From: Candidatus Uhrbacteria bacterium
Lineage (GTDB): Bacteria; Patescibacteriota; Patescibacteriia; UBA9934; UBA11717
Length of the DNA stretch: 21,939 bases
Reading direction: 5' to 3'
Assembly: GCA_003509895.1 (NCBI GenBank)
Contig: DOMJ01000028.1
Location: forward strand, 11,274-33,212
The position numbers and the translations under genes are program-made. Of this stretch, positions 14,071 to 21,395 are shown in pieces; positions within the stretch are counted from its first letter, which is position 1, and each line of letters begins with the position of its first letter. Under the pieces are notes generated by a model, which was not told the DNA's origin, made no database searches, and saw nothing but the letters and a program-made list of their open reading frames with translations.

Positions 14071-15636
14071 ATGGAACACGTTAAACAACTGGTCTTGGCA
14101 ATTAAATCCACGACCAAATGGCCGGAGGACGGTGAAAAAATCACCGTGAGTAAAACGAGCCGCACCGCCGGCGCTGCGTATGAGAAGGTGAGAAGAGCGG
14201 TTGAGTATGAGGAGGAACATTTGGTGCGCCGCAACGCGATTCGCAGAATCTTGCAGCGTCGTATACAGGGAATTGATCAGCATGGAATCTCTCGGGGTGA
14301 GCTGGTGATGCGTGAACTGATTTGGGCCAAGTACCTCCCAAACAAACAGGTTCCCATTGACATGATTGATACCGTTGAGGCGGTCATTCAAAAATACGAC
14401 CGTTTGTTTGCGGTCATCCAAGAGAGCGAGGAGCAAAATGCCATGGAAGAATGGCTGTTTGACGTTATTTCTACGGAAATAGAATACTTACTCCACCCAC
14501 CAAAAGGCAACGAGGCGTTGGCGACGTTTATGTTTGATCGCATTAAACGTGAGTTGGTGTGGGAGGCGGGTAAAATAGAGGACAAGCAAAAAGATTTGCT
14601 CGTGTATGTGGCTATTCACCGCGCGCTGCTCAAATCAAACTTGGCTACGTTGCGTTACCGCGTGCTCACATTGTACTTTCCCCATTGGAGCAAGGCGACT
14701 TCTGAACAAATTGAGGAAGTGGCACACAAGCTTCCAAAAATTATCAAGGCGATTGATGAGCAGATTCAACACCCGTTGGCAGATCAACTCTTTCGATTTA
14801 TGCGTCGGTTTACGTTTGTGTTTTGGACGCTACATGATTTGATTCTCAAATACGACGATTTTTCCGAGGTTATCAAGGAGAATGAACGACTCGCAAGTGC
14901 CGTGCGCAATGTGGCCTATGCTCGGTATGATCTCTTTAAAAAGCGACGAACGCGTACCGTTGCGCGTGCTGTCCTTTTCTTGTTTATTACGAAAATGCTG
15001 CTTGCGTTGATTATAGAGGTTCCATACGAGTTTTTTGCCTTGCAACACATAAATCAAACATCGCTTGCCATTAATATTTTGTTTCATCCGTTTTTTCTGG
15101 CATTGATTGGAATCACCGTGAGCATTCCGGTAAAGCGTAATACGGCACAGCTCCTCACGTACGTGAAGGCGGTGTTGAGTGGGCGAGATCAAGCACTTGG
15201 CGTGATCTTTAAGATTCGTAAGCCGTGGACACAAGGGGCGCTCGGACGGTTTTTTACTTCACTCTATTTGCTAACCTATGTGGTGAGTTACGGTTTCCTC
15301 GCCTGGTTCCTCACCGTTATTCTTTCTTTTAATGTGGTATCCGTGGCACTCTTCCTGCTTTTTTTCTCGCTTGTTACGTTTTTTGGATTGCGTATTCGGC
15401 AAAGTGCCTTGGAGTTGTTGGTGGTTGAACGTCAAGGGAGTGTTTTTGGCACGTTGTTTGATTTCTTTATGCTACCCATTACGCGTGCCGGCCGTTGGAT
15501 GACGTTGCGTGCAAGTAAGTTGAATGTGTTTGCCTTCTTTCTTGATTACGTGGCCGAGGCACCGATTAAACTTGCGATTGAATTGGTGGAAGGGTGGATC
15601 GCTTTTGTGAAGGCTCAGAAAGAAGAAATTGAATAA
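14071..15636 (+). CDS. large membrane protein of unknown function, 521 aa
   Basis: The N-terminal 295 residues are soluble and mainly helical, rich in charged residues (AVEYEEEHLVRRNAIRRILQRRI, ...). They are followed by four predicted membrane spans at about 299-316, 333-353, 394-418 and 421-441, then an amphipathic C-terminal tail. KKRRTRTVAR before the first span fits an inside orientation for the N-terminal part. I recognise no family, though a long cytoplasmic helical part with C-terminal spans recurs in CPR genomes. It is the first gene of a seven-gene operon, one base before the next start, so its job may be linked to the Cys-pair proteins and glycosidases that follow. Confidence 0.85.
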   Translation: MEHVKQLVLAIKSTTKWPEDGEKITVSKTSRTAGAAYEKVRRAVEYEEEHLVRRNAIRRILQRRIQGIDQHGISRGELVMRELIWAKYLPNKQVPIDMIDTVEAVIQKYDRLFAVIQESEEQNAMEEWLFDVISTEIEYLLHPPKGNEALATFMFDRIKRELVWEAGKIEDKQKDLLVYVAIHRALLKSNLATLRYRVLTLYFPHWSKATSEQIEEVAHKLPKIIKAIDEQIQHPLADQLFRFMRRFTFVFWTLHDLILKYDDFSEVIKENERLASAVRNVAYARYDLFKKRRTRTVARAVLFLFITKMLLALIIEVPYEFFALQHINQTSLAINILFHPFFLALIGITVSIPVKRNTAQLLTYVKAVLSGRDQALGVIFKIRKPWTQGALGRFFTSLYLLTYVVSYGFLAWFLTVILSFNVVSVALFLLFFSLVTFFGLRIRQSALELLVVERQGSVFGTLFDFFMLPITRAGRWMTLRASKLNVFAFFLDYVAEAPIKLAIELVEGWIAFVKAQKEEIE

Positions 15637-15637
15637 T

Positions 15638-16138
15638 ATGTTTGATCGTGTCCCGGACAAGGTCTACAGTGCATTCGCGATTCTTTTGGTTGTGTTGCCG
15701 CTATGCTGGTTTCTTTCTTTTTTGCGGGAGAGTCAGCGTGGTTATTGGTATGGGATTGAGCTGGATTCGGCTGCACAAACGGAGGACGCGTTAACGATTC
15801 TTCATTATAGCTGGAACGGGATTGAATTTTCAGGAAAGGGTCCCATGCCGGTAGAAGAGATTACCTTAAAACGAAACACGGTGAGATCCATCCTTGAGTA
15901 CAAGAAACATCGCGCGTTTATTGGCCTGTCGGACTCGGAGTATTATTGCTATCCCGTGGAGCCGTCCTTTATTGATTCTGCGCTTTTAGGCCTTATAGCG
16001 GAGAGGGTTGTGTACCGGTTTTCTGATATTGTTGCGCCAGCAAATCTTGTTCCGGTGGAGGTGTATACGTCGGACAGTGAGTTACTACGACCGCACAGGA
16101 TCGCCGATTATTGTCGTGAGCTGTATCAGGGAGAATAA
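15638..16138 (+). CDS. membrane-anchored Cys-pair protein, paralogue 1
   Basis: The 166-aa protein has one N-terminal span (about 10-28) and an outside domain of about 135 residues. Its core is YYCYPVEPSFIDSALLG (C104), VVYRFSDI and a C-terminal DYCRELY (C159), so the two cysteines may form a disulfide. The same elements in the same order occur in the next gene, so the two are tandem paralogues. The frame opens with TTG at 15629, inside the previous gene; the ATG at 15638, two bases after that stop codon, fits the span better. I know no named family with this pattern. Confidence 0.85.
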   Translation: MFDRVPDKVYSAFAILLVVLPLCWFLSFLRESQRGYWYGIELDSAAQTEDALTILHYSWNGIEFSGKGPMPVEEITLKRNTVRSILEYKKHRAFIGLSDSEYYCYPVEPSFIDSALLGLIAERVVYRFSDIVAPANLVPVEVYTSDSELLRPHRIADYCRELYQGE

Positions 16139-16149
16139 ATAGTAGTACT

Positions 16150-16647
16150 ATGCAATTGATGAAAAAAATTTCTGACCGCGTCTATATTGGTCTGTCGCTT
16201 GTCGTGATTACTGGACTTATGAGTCTTGCTTTTATTTTTATTGTCGGAGGAGGTCAAATTTGGTATGCCGTCTACAATGATGGAGATCTCTACGCAACCG
16301 ATACATCCTCTTCCGTTGTTCTGTATGAGGTATATCCATCACGTGTTAAGGAGACGCTGCAAGGAAAGAGTCTGACTGTTCCTGTTGGGAGCGTGATTGG
16401 AACATCCACGTCCGATACATTTCAAGCGTTTTTGTCCATAGAAACGGCAGAAGAAAAACCGGCCTACTACTGTTATCCACTAGAACCTTCTTATCAAGAT
16501 ACGGTTTGGTTTGGCGTAGAACGAGATGTGTATGCGTTTTCCGATATTCTCAAAGAGGAATTGCGTGTGCCCAGAGACGTTTTTGCCGGATCGGATGACT
16601 CGCCGGACGTGTACGAGATTCTGACATACTGCCGTTTTCGTAAATGA
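16150..16647 (+). CDS. membrane-anchored Cys-pair protein, paralogue 2
   Basis: The 165-aa protein resembles the preceding gene: KISDRVYIGLSLVVI (an N-terminal span, about 13-33), YYCYPLEPSYQDTVWFG (C108), VYAFSDIL and a C-terminal TYCRF (C161). The middle of the outside domain (40-100) has diverged strongly, as expected of an old duplication. It ends in TGA. A second ATG at 16159 is also possible. There is no catalytic signature, so I take it as a surface binding or scaffold protein, possibly forming a heteromer with its neighbour. Confidence 0.85.
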   Translation: MQLMKKISDRVYIGLSLVVITGLMSLAFIFIVGGGQIWYAVYNDGDLYATDTSSSVVLYEVYPSRVKETLQGKSLTVPVGSVIGTSTSDTFQAFLSIETAEEKPAYYCYPLEPSYQDTVWFGVERDVYAFSDILKEELRVPRDVFAGSDDSPDVYEILTYCRFRK

Positions 16648-16661
16648 CGTAAATAGGAGGA

Positions 16662-17663
16662 ATGAAAAAAAACGGAACAAAGCTGCTTGGTCGTCTGCTT
16701 TTGAGAATCAGTTTCGCGTTGATTATTCTTTTTCTTATAGGTCCCATGCTGTTTCCAAGGCGTACAGATGTTGATTCCATTCGTTATGGTGCCACATGGT
16801 CAACGTACTATGCGGAGTATTTGGGCGTGGATCCGATTGATGGTTTACGCGAGTCTATGAAAGATTTGGGAATCTCTTTTTTTCGTATTCCTGTCTATTG
16901 GGATCGCATACAGACGCAGCCCGATGTTTACCATTGGGAAGAAATGGATGCCGTTGTGCAACTTGCGGAGGAGCACGAGGTTGATTTAATCCTTGCCGTT
17001 GGGCGACGTGTGCCACGTTGGCCGGAATGTTATACTCCCTCTTGGGCCGCTGATTTGTCTGATGCAGATCAGGCACAGGCGCAACGCGATTTTGTTGCAA
17101 CAGTTGTGAATCGCTATAGGCACAGTCCTGCACTCGTACGTTGGCAGGTGGAAAATGAACCGTTTTTTGGTGCGTTTGGTGCATGCTCCGGTGCGGATCC
17201 ATTGGTGTCGCTTCCAGATGAGCTGGCGCTGGTTCGTTCGTTGGATCCATTGCATTCTGTTCAAACCACAGCAAGTGGTGAGTTGGAATGGTGGAGTCGG
17301 ATCGCCTCACTTACGGACACGATTGGTATTTCTGTGTACAGAACGACCTACACGCAAGGCATTGGCTATTTTACGTATCCGATTCCCGCGTGGGTGTACA
17401 GAGCCAAGGCATGGTTTGTGCGCCCAACGCGTGTGGTGATTTCTGAACTTCAAGCAGAGCCGTGGTTTGCGCGATCAATCAAAACCTATTCGCCGGAAGA
17501 GCAAATGGCGTTATTCTCGCCTGAGGATCTTACACGGCACGTGGACTATGCAAACCGTATTGGCATGGAGGAGGTAATGATGTGGGGAGTTGAATGGTGG
17601 CTTTCATTAAAGCAGGTCGGACGTCCGGAATTGTGGGAGGCGGCGCGTACAATACGTTGGTAG
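16662..17663 (+). CDS. membrane-anchored clan-A glycoside hydrolase
   Basis: The 333-aa protein has one N-terminal span (about 13-30) and an outside TIM-barrel resembling GH5, GH39 and GH42 enzymes. ISFFRIPVYWDRIQTQPDVYHWEEMDAVVQLAEE is the usual beta-2/beta-3 pattern. WQVENEPFFG (161-170) supplies the acid/base E166 and VVISELQAEPW (258-268) the nucleophile E262; a Trp-rich end (MWGVEWWLSLKQ) closes the substrate cleft. These are the two catalytic glutamates of retaining clan-A enzymes. AGGAGG lies only one base before the ATG, too close for normal use. It is probably held on the cell surface, where it would cut an external or wall glycan. Confidence 0.82.
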   Translation: MKKNGTKLLGRLLLRISFALIILFLIGPMLFPRRTDVDSIRYGATWSTYYAEYLGVDPIDGLRESMKDLGISFFRIPVYWDRIQTQPDVYHWEEMDAVVQLAEEHEVDLILAVGRRVPRWPECYTPSWAADLSDADQAQAQRDFVATVVNRYRHSPALVRWQVENEPFFGAFGACSGADPLVSLPDELALVRSLDPLHSVQTTASGELEWWSRIASLTDTIGISVYRTTYTQGIGYFTYPIPAWVYRAKAWFVRPTRVVISELQAEPWFARSIKTYSPEEQMALFSPEDLTRHVDYANRIGMEEVMMWGVEWWLSLKQVGRPELWEAARTIRW

Positions 17664-17665
17664 GC

Positions 17666-19009
17666 ATGGGTATTATGAGCGAACGCACAAAGGATCTTCA
17701 TTATGAACCGCGGCAATTTCCGCAGGGGTTTTTGTGGGGCACGGGGACGAGCTCGTATCAGGTGGAAGGGGGCAATCAGCGTGCCGATTGGTGGAAGTGG
17801 GAACAAGAGGGCGGACACATTGCAGACGGAACAACTTCCGGTCGTGCGGTTGATTATTGGAACCGTTACAGAGAAGATTTTGCCTTGGCAAGTGAGCATC
17901 TACACAACAACGCGTATAGAATGAGTGTGGAATGGTCACGATTGGAACCCTCCGAGGGAGAATGGGACGAGGAGGCATTTACGCATTACCGGGAAATGCT
18001 CACAGAGGCAAAGCGCTGCGGATTACAAATCATGCTCACCGTACACCACTTTACCAATCCGCAATGGCTCATGGACAAAGGAGGATGGGAGACGAGAAAG
18101 GTCATCCACTTTTACACGCGTTTTGTGCAAAAACTCTGCGATGAGCTGGGTGAATTTGTAGATTTGTGGTGTACGATTAACGAGCCAATGGTGTACGTGT
18201 TACAGGGGTACATTTTTTTGGAATGGCCGCCACAAAGGCGTAGCTATTACAAGGCAGCAAAGGTGGTGTGGCACCAAACGCGTTGTCACAGAGCGGCCTA
18301 CAAGTTGATTCACGCGTGGGCTCATGAACGTAATCGTGTTACCCACGTTGGAATTGCCAACAATGTGTCTTCTATGACCATCTACCGCAAACACAGCTTT
18401 TTGGACCATCTTGCGGCGGCACTGATTGATAGAGGAATGAATCACGTATTTTACTATTTGAGCGGTATGCGCACGCACGATTATTTGGGGCTCAATTACT
18501 ACTTTCATTTTCGTATTAAGAGTGTGTGGGACTTTTTAAAACGTAAAGGTCCGGTGGAGACCTCGCAGAGCGCACAATTTGAATCCTCGGATATTGGCTG
18601 GGAACTGTTTCCGCATGGCATTTTTGACGTGTGTATGGACATGGCCGGCTACAAAAAACCGATTTATATTACGGAGAACGGCCTTGCGACGACCAATGAC
18701 GATAAACGGATCCGTGTGATTGTGGGGTTTTTGATGCAGCTGCATTACGCCGTGCAGGAAGGTGCCGATGTTCGCGGATACTTTCATTGGTCGCTCCTGG
18801 ATAATTTTGAATGGGCTAAGGGGTATGCGCCAACCTTTGGATTGGTGGAGGTGGACCGAGCCAGTATGCGGCGCACGCCTCGCACGAGTGCGATGGTGTA
18901 CGGTATGATTGCAGAAAAGAACGCTATAGAACACGATTTTCTGCGGTTTCTCGGGCATGGAACAACGGATATATTAAACGAATGGAAAAAGAGTCACACA
19001 CAAACGTAG
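17666..19009 (+). CDS. GH1-family beta-glycosidase
   Basis: This is a retaining beta-glycosidase (beta-glucosidase or beta-galactosidase-type) with a complete GH1 barrel. FPQGFLWGTGTSSYQVEGG opens the fold, WCTINEP carries the acid/base Glu (about 173) and YITENG the nucleophile Glu (about 337). HHF, LGLNYY and WSLLDNFEWAKGY are further family signatures. Counting from 17666 gives 447 aa, a normal GH1 length; the reading frame opens at 17594, inside the previous gene, but that part is not needed. ATG at 17675 is an alternative. There is no signal peptide, so it acts in the cytoplasm, after the surface glycosidase encoded just upstream. It is two bases from the preceding stop codon. Confidence 0.93.
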   Translation: MGIMSERTKDLHYEPRQFPQGFLWGTGTSSYQVEGGNQRADWWKWEQEGGHIADGTTSGRAVDYWNRYREDFALASEHLHNNAYRMSVEWSRLEPSEGEWDEEAFTHYREMLTEAKRCGLQIMLTVHHFTNPQWLMDKGGWETRKVIHFYTRFVQKLCDELGEFVDLWCTINEPMVYVLQGYIFLEWPPQRRSYYKAAKVVWHQTRCHRAAYKLIHAWAHERNRVTHVGIANNVSSMTIYRKHSFLDHLAAALIDRGMNHVFYYLSGMRTHDYLGLNYYFHFRIKSVWDFLKRKGPVETSQSAQFESSDIGWELFPHGIFDVCMDMAGYKKPIYITENGLATTNDDKRIRVIVGFLMQLHYAVQEGADVRGYFHWSLLDNFEWAKGYAPTFGLVEVDRASMRRTPRTSAMVYGMIAEKNAIEHDFLRFLGHGTTDILNEWKKSHTQT

Positions 19010-19052
19010 CAGACAGGCCTGACGGATACCTATTTGATAAGCAACCCATTTT

Positions 19053-20426
19053 ATGAAGTACGACTACGATTTATTGGTGATTGGATCCGGCTCGGCGGGA
19101 TTCTCGGCCGCCAACGCCGCAAAAGGGCCGGGGCGCAAGATTGGTATTGTGGAGGCGGACAGGTTGGGAGGGGAGTGCCCAAACTGGGCATGCGTTCCAA
19201 CAAAGGTGTTACTTAAAAGTGCAAAAGTTTACAGAGACTTGGCGCATGCGCACATGTACGGTGTTTTTTTGAAAGACGCTTCCGCCAATTTTTTGGAGAT
19301 CATGAAGCGACGCGGGCAGATTGTGGGTGCCCTTGGAGGTCCGCGAATAGACAAAATTGCCGATAAGCTTGGGCTGGATGTGTTGCATGGCTTTGCAAGT
19401 TTTTTGGATGAGCACACGATTCAAATAGAAGAGAAGCAGGTAACGGCTGACAAGTTTGTGATTGCCACGGGGTCCTCAACCGTCATCCCGGAAGTTCCGG
19501 GTTTGGACAAGGTGTCTTGGATCGGTTTTAAAGAAGCGGTGCAATTATCCGAGGCTCCCGTATCTCTGATCATTTTGGGTGGAGGTCCTGTAGGATGTGA
19601 ATTTGCCCTTCTGTACGCAAGCCTCGGAACGCGGGTGATGATTGTGCAGCGTGCGCCCGCATTGCTTCATCGAGAAGAACCTGAGATCTCTGCTCTCGTG
19701 GCAGATCAGTTGGAAAAGTTGGGGGTAAAGATATATACGGGCGCTGAGGTTATTCGTGTGGATCAAAATGGGGCAATGATTACGGCAAAGATTCGCAAGG
19801 AAAAAACCATGCTGACCATAGAGGGGACCGTGCTTTTGCTTGCAACGGGCAAAAAAGCAAACACGGCAGGTCTGGGGTGTCTGGCCGCAGGTGTTCGGCT
19901 GGATGCACGAGGAAATGTGATCACAAATTCGGAACTGGCAACAACCGCAAAACACATCTGGGCTGCAGGAGATGTGGATGGAGGAATGCTTTTTACGCAC
20001 GCGGCGCACTATGAAGGATCGCTTGCCGGTCAAAATGCCTTTGCAGAAGAACCACGCCTGTTGGACGAGCGAGTTGTACCGAGGGTAACGTTTATGGACC
20101 CGGAGGTGGCAAGTGTTGGTTTGACAGAGGCGGAGGTCAGGGAGAAATATGGAACGGTGCTTGTGGGAGTTTTTCAACTTCGCGGTCTCGGACGGGCCTA
20201 TATAGACGGAAACGTTGTTGGATTTGTAAAGCTTGTTGCGGATCCAAAAACGCGCAAACTGCTTGGCGGCCATATAGTAAGCGAGCGAGCCGGGGAGCTG
20301 ATTCATGAAGTGGCGCTTGCGATTCATCTGAAGGCGCGCATGGATGATTTGGCGGAAATGATACATGCCTATCCAACGTATTCAGAAGCGGTCGCAGGTG
20401 CGGCGGCGATGGCGGAAGTTGTCTAA
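19053..20426 (+). CDS. class-I flavin disulfide reductase (mercuric/dihydrolipoyl type)
   Basis: The 457-aa protein has FAD motif VIGSGSAG (9-16), a redox disulfide in GGECPNWACVPTK (C42 and C47, the four-residue spacing of the class), the NAD(P) motif ILGGGPVGCE, a second FAD motif AAGDVDG, and the C-terminal His/Glu dyad in HAYPTYSE. Members use NAD(P)H to reduce a small disulfide or metal substrate. The active-site Trp between the cysteines, where Leu or Asn-Val is usual, is uncommon. There is no MerA-type extra Cys pair at the C-terminus and no dehydrogenase-complex genes nearby, so dihydrolipoyl dehydrogenase is only one option. The gap of 43 bases before it is the largest in the operon. 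Confidence 0.9.
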   Translation: MKYDYDLLVIGSGSAGFSAANAAKGPGRKIGIVEADRLGGECPNWACVPTKVLLKSAKVYRDLAHAHMYGVFLKDASANFLEIMKRRGQIVGALGGPRIDKIADKLGLDVLHGFASFLDEHTIQIEEKQVTADKFVIATGSSTVIPEVPGLDKVSWIGFKEAVQLSEAPVSLIILGGGPVGCEFALLYASLGTRVMIVQRAPALLHREEPEISALVADQLEKLGVKIYTGAEVIRVDQNGAMITAKIRKEKTMLTIEGTVLLLATGKKANTAGLGCLAAGVRLDARGNVITNSELATTAKHIWAAGDVDGGMLFTHAAHYEGSLAGQNAFAEEPRLLDERVVPRVTFMDPEVASVGLTEAEVREKYGTVLVGVFQLRGLGRAYIDGNVVGFVKLVADPKTRKLLGGHIVSERAGELIHEVALAIHLKARMDDLAEMIHAYPTYSEAVAGAAAMAEVV

Positions 20427-20427
20427 T

Positions 20428-20964
20428 ATGGAATTTGCGCTTGTAATTCTTATTATGGTGCTGATTGTTTTGTGTGTGGTTTCTGTGTTCATAACGGCGG
20501 TGACATTGACAATTTTTTCCGGTGCGCCCTGGGTACCAACAAAAAAACCCATGACACGCGCGCTGTGTGAGTTGGGAGACATACAACCCGGCGATCGGGT
20601 TATGGATCTTGGATGTGGGGATGCAAGTATGTTGCTTGTTGCCGCAAAAGAATATGGCGCGATTTGTACGGGTATAGAGTTGAACCATGTTCTTGTGTGG
20701 CTGGCGCGGTTTCGTGCCAAGCTTGAGGGTGTGTCTGACAAGGTAACCATTGTGCAAGGAAATATCTTTAAGGTGGACTTACCGGACACGGATGTGGTGG
20801 TTTTGTATCTGCTACCGCGCGCGATGCAGAAAATTGAGCAGCGACTCAGAGAACGCTACCCACACGTACAAGTGCTTTCTCACGATTTTAAACTGGAAGG
20901 TGGCGCGAGTGCGGTAAAAGAAAAAAGCGTAGGCCGTGGTACGGCGCGCTTGTATAGATGGTAA
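20428..20964 (+). CDS. membrane-anchored SAM-dependent methyltransferase
   Basis: The 178-aa protein has an N-terminal membrane span (about 4-28), then a class-I Rossmann methyltransferase: motif I VMDLGCGDA (58-66), GIELN with the acidic E84 after beta-2, and VVVLYLLPRAM after the strand that ends in D. It is shorter than most class-I enzymes, lacking a separate substrate domain, which points to a small or membrane-linked substrate. Similar short membrane-anchored enzymes are frequent in CPR genomes. The ATG at 20428 follows the previous stop codon by one base; an earlier start at 20365 would add a basic tail before the span and overlaps the reductase gene. It ends the operon at a GC-rich hairpin. 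Confidence 0.85.
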   Translation: MEFALVILIMVLIVLCVVSVFITAVTLTIFSGAPWVPTKKPMTRALCELGDIQPGDRVMDLGCGDASMLLVAAKEYGAICTGIELNHVLVWLARFRAKLEGVSDKVTIVQGNIFKVDLPDTDVVVLYLLPRAMQKIEQRLRERYPHVQVLSHDFKLEGGASAVKEKSVGRGTARLYRW

Positions 20965-20968
20965 AGTG

Positions 20969-20997
20969 ATCCCGCCCGAGGAAGCCCCGGGCGGGAT
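20969..20997. terminator. GC-rich terminator hairpin between convergent genes
   Basis: ATCCCGCCCG (20969-20978) pairs perfectly with CGGGCGGGAT (20988-20997) around a nine-base loop. It lies five bases after the methyltransferase stop and 32 beyond the stop of orphan C. T-runs are poor. Confidence 0.7.
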
Positions 20998-21028
20998 GCT
21001 GATGTCTGGCGCCGCTTGGGCGCGCTGC

Positions 21029-21262
21029 CTAGATCGGCTCGGGCGGGCGGCCGCCGTTGTCCTGGATCACGTGTACCAGTGCCCATCCGGCCACCTCGCG
21101 GCGGACACCCGTGGCCACAAGTTCTTCAACCGCTTCGTACTGGACGCGGCCGTTGATCAGACGCATCTCGAGCCAGCCCACGTACTGTCGGGCCTCGTGG
21201 CGAGCCTTCTCCCAGTCGTTCGAATCCTCATCCTGACGCACTGCCTGCTGCGAGGTCTGCAT
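21029..21262 (-). CDS. GC-rich orphan protein C, 77 aa
   Basis: I do not recognise this protein. It is highly charged and probably all-helical: NDWEKARHEARQYVGWLEMRLINGRV followed by QYEAVEELVATGVRREVAGWALVHVIQDN, then a Pro-rich tail. That resembles a small helical DNA- or protein-binding unit, but I make no assignment. The ATG at 21262 is preceded by AGGAGG with ideal spacing, better than nearly all host genes here. It ends in TAG, and a strong hairpin follows. Codons are GC-rich. It is the third isolated minus-strand unit of this kind. Confidence 0.68.
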   Translation of the reverse strand: MQTSQQAVRQDEDSNDWEKARHEARQYVGWLEMRLINGRVQYEAVEELVATGVRREVAGWALVHVIQDNGGRPPEPI

Positions 21263-21297
21263 GCTGCCTCCTGCGTCGTGGAATTTGACGCGCGCTT

Positions 21298-21326
21298 ATT
21301 CAACGCTTTTTGAGGATATTTGTCAA
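21298..21326 (-). promoter_or_regulatory. probable promoter of GC-rich orphan C
   Basis: On the minus strand a perfect TTGACA (21321-21326) is followed, 17 bases on, by TTGAAT (21298-21303), which matches TATAAT at four of six positions. Confidence 0.5.
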
Positions 21327-21357
21327 TAGGTGCATCTCATTGTGGATAATGTGCTTG

Positions 21358-21366
21358 TGCTATAAT
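21358..21366 (+). promoter_or_regulatory. extended -10 promoter of the exonuclease gene
   Basis: TGcTATAAT is a perfect extended -10. It is 12 bases before the in-frame ATG at 21378 and 30 before the ATG at 21396. Confidence 0.7.
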
Positions 21367-21395
21367 CGCCTCCTAGCATGACCCATTTTCTCATT

